64,000 nucleotides of DNA, taken from the NCBI RefSeq assembly GCF_050563535.1, contig NZ_JBNXUO010000013.1, positions 62,001-126,000 on the forward strand, given 5' to 3'. The notes under the pieces were generated by a model. It was given only the letters and a program-made list of their open reading frames with translations. It ran no database searches and was not told the DNA's origin. The stretch comes from Falsiroseomonas sp050563535 (lineage in GTDB: Bacteria > Pseudomonadota > Alphaproteobacteria > Acetobacterales > Acetobacteraceae). Numbering within the stretch: the stretch's first letter is position 1; every line of letters begins with the position of its first letter. Positions 60,241 to 64,000 of this stretch are shown here, in pieces. The translations under genes and the position numbers were made by a program.

Positions 60241-62184
60241 TCACGCCGCGGCGCCGCGCGGGCCGGCCGGGGCATCGGCCGCCCCAGGGGACGTTGGGGC
60301 GGGCGCCGGGGCGGGGGCCGGGGGCGCCGCCTCCGCGGTCGCTTCCGCCTGGCAGAGCGCGATCACCTCCCGCACGGAGGTGACGATGCTGTCCGCGGCG
60401 CCGCCGGGCGCGCCCCCCTGGGCGCGCAGTTCCGCCAGCATCGGGCTGTCCGCCGGCGCATGCCAGAGGCCGAGCACGACCTGCACGCCCGGCACCTGAC
60501 GGCGCAGGCGGCGCAGGAAGTAGCGCGCGGCGGTGGCGCTGCTGCCCTCCTCCAGCACCGACAGGCAGCACAGCCGCACCCGGGCGGGGTCGAGCCGCGG
60601 GTCCGGCTCGCCCTCCAGCACGCCGCGCGGGATCGGAGTGGCGCCGAAGCCGGCCTGGGCCAGCGCCTGCGCCGCGACCGCGGCGGCCAGGTCGTCCAGC
60701 CGGCCGCGCCCGGGCACGCAGAGCACCGCGCCCGGCTCCCGCCAGGCGGCGGGCAGCTGCGATTCGCTCTCGGCCCTCGGCGTCTCCGCCAGTTCGTCGA
60801 GCAGCGCCTCGACCTGCGCGCGCACCACGTCCAGCCTCTCCGGCTCCAGCACCTCGCGCGACCAGTCGGCCTCGGCCAGCGCCAGGCCGCGCAGCGCCAC
60901 CTCGTCGTGCCAGGCCACCAGCGACCCGCCCTCGCGCAGATGCGTCCGCGCCTGCGCCACCAGCGCATCGGCATCGCCTTCCAGCGCGCGCTGGTAGAAG
61001 CTTTCCTCCGGCGCGAGCGGCGGCTTGTTGCCCAGCATCACGTCAAGGAATTCCAGCTGCGGGACGTGGCGCCCCAGCACCACCAGCAGCACCGTCAGCG
61101 GCGTCGCCAGCAGCAGCCCGATCGGGCCCCACATGAAGGTCCAGAAGGTGGCCGCCAGGATGACCGAAAGCGGCGACAGCCCGGTGGACCGGCCGAAGAT
61201 CAGCGGCTCCGCCAGCTGCCCCATCAGCGGCTCGCTCACCAGGAACAGCACCAGCACGGCGATCGCCAGCCCCCATCCCGGATCGGCCGCGAGCGCGAGG
61301 ATGACCGGCGGCACCACCGCGATGAAGGTGCCGACGAAGGGGACGAAGCGCATCAGCCCCGCCAGCAGCCCCCACAGCAGCGCGCCGGGCAGGCCCAGCA
61401 CCCACAGCACGGCGGCGATGACCACGCCGAAGGCCGCGTTCAGCGTCAGCTGCGACAGGAACAGCCGCGACAGGCGATGCGCCGCGTCGTCCATCGCCCC
61501 CATGGTGCGGTGCAGGTCGCGCGCGCCTGCCAGCCGGATCAGCCGGTCGCGCAGGTCCTCCCTGTACAGCAGGATGAACAGTGCGAAGACCACGACGATG
61601 CCGGCCGTCGCCAGCGGCTCCAGCACCGGTTCCGCCACATGCGCCAGCACGTCGAGAGGGGATGCGCCGGGCGCCACCGGGGCGGGGGCGGGCGGCCGGA
61701 ACGGATCAACCCCGCGCGAGAAGATGTCGGTGATGCCCTTCAGACCGGCTTCCGCCTGGGCGACCAACTCGTCGAGCCTCAGCGCCTCGAGCTTGGCGCC
61801 CATCACGCTGGCATAGCGCGGCAGGTCCCCCGCCAGGGCCGCGACCTGGCGCACCACCATCACCGCCAACGCGACGATGACGCCGACGCCCGCCAGCACC
61901 GCCAGCAGCACCGCTGCCACCCGCGGCAGCCCGAGCCGGCCCAGCAGGCCCGCCAGCGGCGCCAGGACGAAGGCCATCAGCACCGCCAGCACCAGGGGCA
62001 CGAACAGGTCCCGCCCGAGATAGAGCGCCGCCACCACCAGCGCGCCCGCGACGAGCGCGAACAGGTTCGAATGCGGCACCCCGGCGACGGCGATGCCGCG
62101 TCGGGAACGGTCGGGCGGCCTGATCTCCACGTCGTGTCCCTGTTCTGGCGCGCGTTGCGCGGATGCAACGCATCCCGCCCGCAT
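60241..62184 (-). CDS. AI-2E/PerM-family permease with long C-terminal soluble domain
   Basis: 647-residue protein (GTG 62130 is an alternative start). Residues about 40-380 are the AI-2E exporter-type membrane fold: LVLAVLMAFVLAPLAGLLGRL, LYREDLRDRLIRLAG, a long loop helix, and GPIGLLLATPLTVLLVVLGRHVPQLEFLDVMLGNKPPL, the usual family end. A further roughly 240 residues follow: a helical region, then an alpha/beta domain (GAVLCVPGRGRLDDLAAAVAAQALAQAGFGA, VRLCCLSVLEEGSSATAARYFL) and an Ala/Pro tail. The alpha/beta part resembles a B12-binding-like or receiver-like fold. Substrate unknown. Confidence 0.85.
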   Translation of the reverse strand: MRAGCVASAQRAPEQGHDVEIRPPDRSRRGIAVAGVPHSNLFALVAGALVVAALYLGRDLFVPLVLAVLMAFVLAPLAGLLGRLGLPRVAAVLLAVLAGVGVIVALAVMVVRQVAALAGDLPRYASVMGAKLEALRLDELVAQAEAGLKGITDIFSRGVDPFRPPAPAPVAPGASPLDVLAHVAEPVLEPLATAGIVVVFALFILLYREDLRDRLIRLAGARDLHRTMGAMDDAAHRLSRLFLSQLTLNAAFGVVIAAVLWVLGLPGALLWGLLAGLMRFVPFVGTFIAVVPPVILALAADPGWGLAIAVLVLFLVSEPLMGQLAEPLIFGRSTGLSPLSVILAATFWTFMWGPIGLLLATPLTVLLVVLGRHVPQLEFLDVMLGNKPPLAPEESFYQRALEGDADALVAQARTHLREGGSLVAWHDEVALRGLALAEADWSREVLEPERLDVVRAQVEALLDELAETPRAESESQLPAAWREPGAVLCVPGRGRLDDLAAAVAAQALAQAGFGATPIPRGVLEGEPDPRLDPARVRLCCLSVLEEGSSATAARYFLRRLRRQVPGVQVVLGLWHAPADSPMLAELRAQGGAPGGAADSIVTSVREVIALCQAEATAEAAPPAPAPAPAPTSPGAADAPAGPRGAAA

Positions 62185-62262
62185 CGGTTCGGGCCGGCGA
62201 ACCCGCAGGGCGCGGCGGCGCTATGGCGACGCGAACACCCCCCCCGAAGGCCACACGCCCCC

Positions 62263-64000
62263 TTGCCCCTCACCGCCATCGCCGCCGCCCCGATCTCCTC
62301 CCCCCTGCCCGGCTGGGCGCAGCGCGCGCCCGGCGCGGCCGCGCTGCTCGTGCTGCTCGCCATCGCGCTCGGCGCCTGGAACTGGACCGCGGGGGAACGC
62401 GATGCCACGCGCATCGCCGCCGCACGCGGCGTCGTGCTGGGCGCCGAGGGGCTGCTGTCGGCGCTGAAGGACGCGGAGACCGGCCAGCGGGGCTTCCTGC
62501 TGACGGGGGACGAGGCCTTCCTCGAGCCCTACCATGCCGGGCGGGAGGCCGTGCCGCTCCGCCTGCGCGAGATGACGGAGGCGGCCGCCCTCGCCGGCCT
62601 GCCGCCGCACGATGGGCTGCGCGCCGCGGCCGAGGGCAAGCTGGCCTGGACCGCATCGGTGATCGGGCTGCGGCGCGACGCCGGCCGCCAGGACGCCCTG
62701 TTGGAGATGGAGAGCGGCCGCGGCAAGGCGCTGATGGATGCCGCCCGCGCCGAGGCCGCGCGCACCCAGCGCCAGGCCGCCGCCCATGCCGATGCGGCGG
62801 AGGCGGCGGCGCGGCGGCGCGGGCTCTGGCTCGGCCTCGCCTCGCTCGGCTGCGTGCTGGCCGCCTGCGGCCTGCTCGCGGGGCTGGTGCTGGTACGGCG
62901 GCGGACGGAACGGCGCACCGGCGCGCTGCTGCAGGGCGTGATGGAACACGCGCCGGTCGGGCTCGGCTTCCTCGACCGCCGGCTGCGCCTCAGCCATGCC
63001 AACCGGACGCTGGCCACCCTCGGGGAGCGCACGCTCGGCGTCGAGGCGGGCAGCGAGACGGCGCTGCCCGAGGCGGTGCGGACGGAGCTGGTGCCGCGGA
63101 TGCAGGCGGTGCTGGCCGGCGGCAAGGCGCAGACCAACATCGCGGTGGCGGTGCGCCCGCCGGGCAAGGAAGGCCAGGTGCGGCACCTGCTGCTCGGCAT
63201 CTTCCCGCTCAGCGGGGGGGACGAGGCGGGCGGCGTGGACGGCGTGGGCCTGGTCGCGATGGATGACACGCTGCGCCGCCGCGCGGAGGAGAGGCTGCGG
63301 CGCAGCGAGGCGCGGCTGCGCAACCTGGTGGACGCCATCCCGCAGCTGGCCTGGATGACCGGCCCGACCGGGGAGATCCAGTGGTACAACCGCCGCTGGT
63401 ACGAGTTCACCGGCACCGCCCCCGCCGACATGGAGGGCTGGGGCTGGCGCAAGGTCCACCACCCCGAGCATGTCGAGCGCGTGGAGGCCCGCTTCCGCGA
63501 GGCGATCGCCGCGGGCGGGGCGTGGGAGGACACCTTCCCCCTGCGCGGCGCCGATGGCCGCTACCGCTGGTTCCTCTCCCGCGCGCTGCCGCTGCGCGAC
63601 GCGCCGGACGAGGAGGATGCGGAAGGCGCGCTGATCGGCTGGTTCGGCACCAACACCGACATCACCGAGCTGCGTGAGGCGGAGGAGGCGCTGGCCGCCG
63701 CCAAGGCCGCGGCCGAGGACGCGAACCTGGCGAAAAGCCAGTTCATCGCCAACATGTCGCATGAGCTGCGCACGCCGCTCTCCGCCGTCATCGGCTATTC
63801 CGAGATGCTGGAGGAGGAGGCGGCCGAGATCGAGGGCGGCTCCTCCTTCCTCGACGACCTGCGCAAGATCAACTCCAACGCCCGCCACCTGCTCTCCCTC
63901 ATCAACGACGTGCTCGACCTCTCCAAGATCGAGGCGGGCAAGATGGAGATCCTGCCCGAGGACTTCGACGCGGCCGCGCTGCTGCGTGAGGTCGCCTCCA
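62263..64000 (+). CDS. Membrane histidine kinase with CHASE3 and PAS domains, 3' end outside window
   Basis: At least 579 residues in frame to the window end. A first helix (GAAALLVLLAIALGAWNWT), a CHASE3 sensor (LKDAETGQRGFLLTGDEAFLEPY), second helix (LWLGLASLGCVLAACGLLAGLVLV), two PAS-type domains (VMEHAPVGLGFLDRRLRL; AIPQLAWMTGPTGEIQWYNRRWYEFTG with PAC segment), then HisKA with FIANMSHELRTPLSAVIGY and KIEAGKMEILPE. The ATPase domain is cut off. No ATG or GTG opens this frame nearby; TTG 62263 was used. ATG 62223 is in another frame, behind a run of eight C. Confidence 0.85.
   Translation, partial: MPLTAIAAAPISSPLPGWAQRAPGAAALLVLLAIALGAWNWTAGERDATRIAAARGVVLGAEGLLSALKDAETGQRGFLLTGDEAFLEPYHAGREAVPLRLREMTEAAALAGLPPHDGLRAAAEGKLAWTASVIGLRRDAGRQDALLEMESGRGKALMDAARAEAARTQRQAAAHADAAEAAARRRGLWLGLASLGCVLAACGLLAGLVLVRRRTERRTGALLQGVMEHAPVGLGFLDRRLRLSHANRTLATLGERTLGVEAGSETALPEAVRTELVPRMQAVLAGGKAQTNIAVAVRPPGKEGQVRHLLLGIFPLSGGDEAGGVDGVGLVAMDDTLRRRAEERLRRSEARLRNLVDAIPQLAWMTGPTGEIQWYNRRWYEFTGTAPADMEGWGWRKVHHPEHVERVEARFREAIAAGGAWEDTFPLRGADGRYRWFLSRALPLRDAPDEEDAEGALIGWFGTNTDITELREAEEALAAAKAAAEDANLAKSQFIANMSHELRTPLSAVIGYSEMLEEEAAEIEGGSSFLDDLRKINSNARHLLSLINDVLDLSKIEAGKMEILPEDFDAAALLREVAS

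Overview
The window is very GC-rich DNA (about 70% or more by eye) with strongly biased third codon positions, densely packed genes and many ATGA, GTGA and TGATG overlaps. The gene content fits a free-living alphaproteobacterium, probably a Roseomonas-like member of the Acetobacteraceae/Rhodospirillales: many solitary Bug/TctC binding proteins, a CaiB-type CoA transferase, a nickel urease operon, a zinc-ribbon DinB, PutA without a DNA-binding domain, and several large hybrid histidine kinases. This placement is inferred from gene content; no rRNA or tRNA gene was seen.

Regions. 1-3.5 kb: a decaying copper/silver resistance block (end of an HME-RND pump, DUF305, DUF411, Spy/CpxP-like protein, and a copper P-type ATPase with a large internal deletion), followed by a palindrome-rich gap. 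3.5-6.8 kb: a tungstate ABC transporter (TupBCA) with a divergent HTH/periplasmic-binding-like regulator. 6.9-10.6 kb: panC, then a reactive-sulfur module (metallo-beta-lactamase dioxygenase, BigR/SqrR-type repressor, membrane rhodanese, TauE exporter). 10.6-15 kb: putA and a DUF2243 membrane protein. 15-22.7 kb: signalling and stress genes (KaiC-like ATPase coupled to a hybrid kinase, DUF1488, CspA, DUF3606, membrane hybrid kinase). 22.8-31 kb: flavin monooxygenase, HtpG, a short-chain dehydrogenase coupled to a PhoD phosphatase, DUF3830, and a secreted protein with an LprI-like start. 31-36.7 kb: urease operon ureDABCEFG-hupE on the minus strand. 36.8-43 kb: metal chaperone, deacetylase and TusA; ROK kinase, small membrane protein and DinB; dehydrogenases. 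43-47.2 kb: lipoprotein, lytic transglycosylase, chemoreceptor with a duplicated sensor, TspO.

47.3-58.5 kb is the most unusual part. On the minus strand run pyrK-pyrD-lysR-galB-like-maoC-caiB-Bug-Bug-ligI-like, almost without gaps. This joins a PDC-lactonase/oxalomesaconate-hydratase pair (protocatechuate 4,5-cleavage and gallate chemistry) to CoA-transfer/hydration genes and two solute-binding proteins, with no ring-cleavage dioxygenase or aldolase in view. Divergent from pyrK lie an M20 carbamoylase-like hydrolase, a PyrE-like protein lacking the usual catalytic lysines, and a dehydrogenase. Together with the class 1B PyrD/PyrK this looks like an accessory orotate/dihydroorotate/carbamoyl-amino-acid system rather than the housekeeping pyrimidine pathway.

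58.5-64 kb: an orphan peptide-type ABC binding protein, an AI-2E-family permease with a long soluble C-terminal extension, and a CHASE3/PAS histidine kinase that runs off the window and whose start lies behind an 8-C tract.
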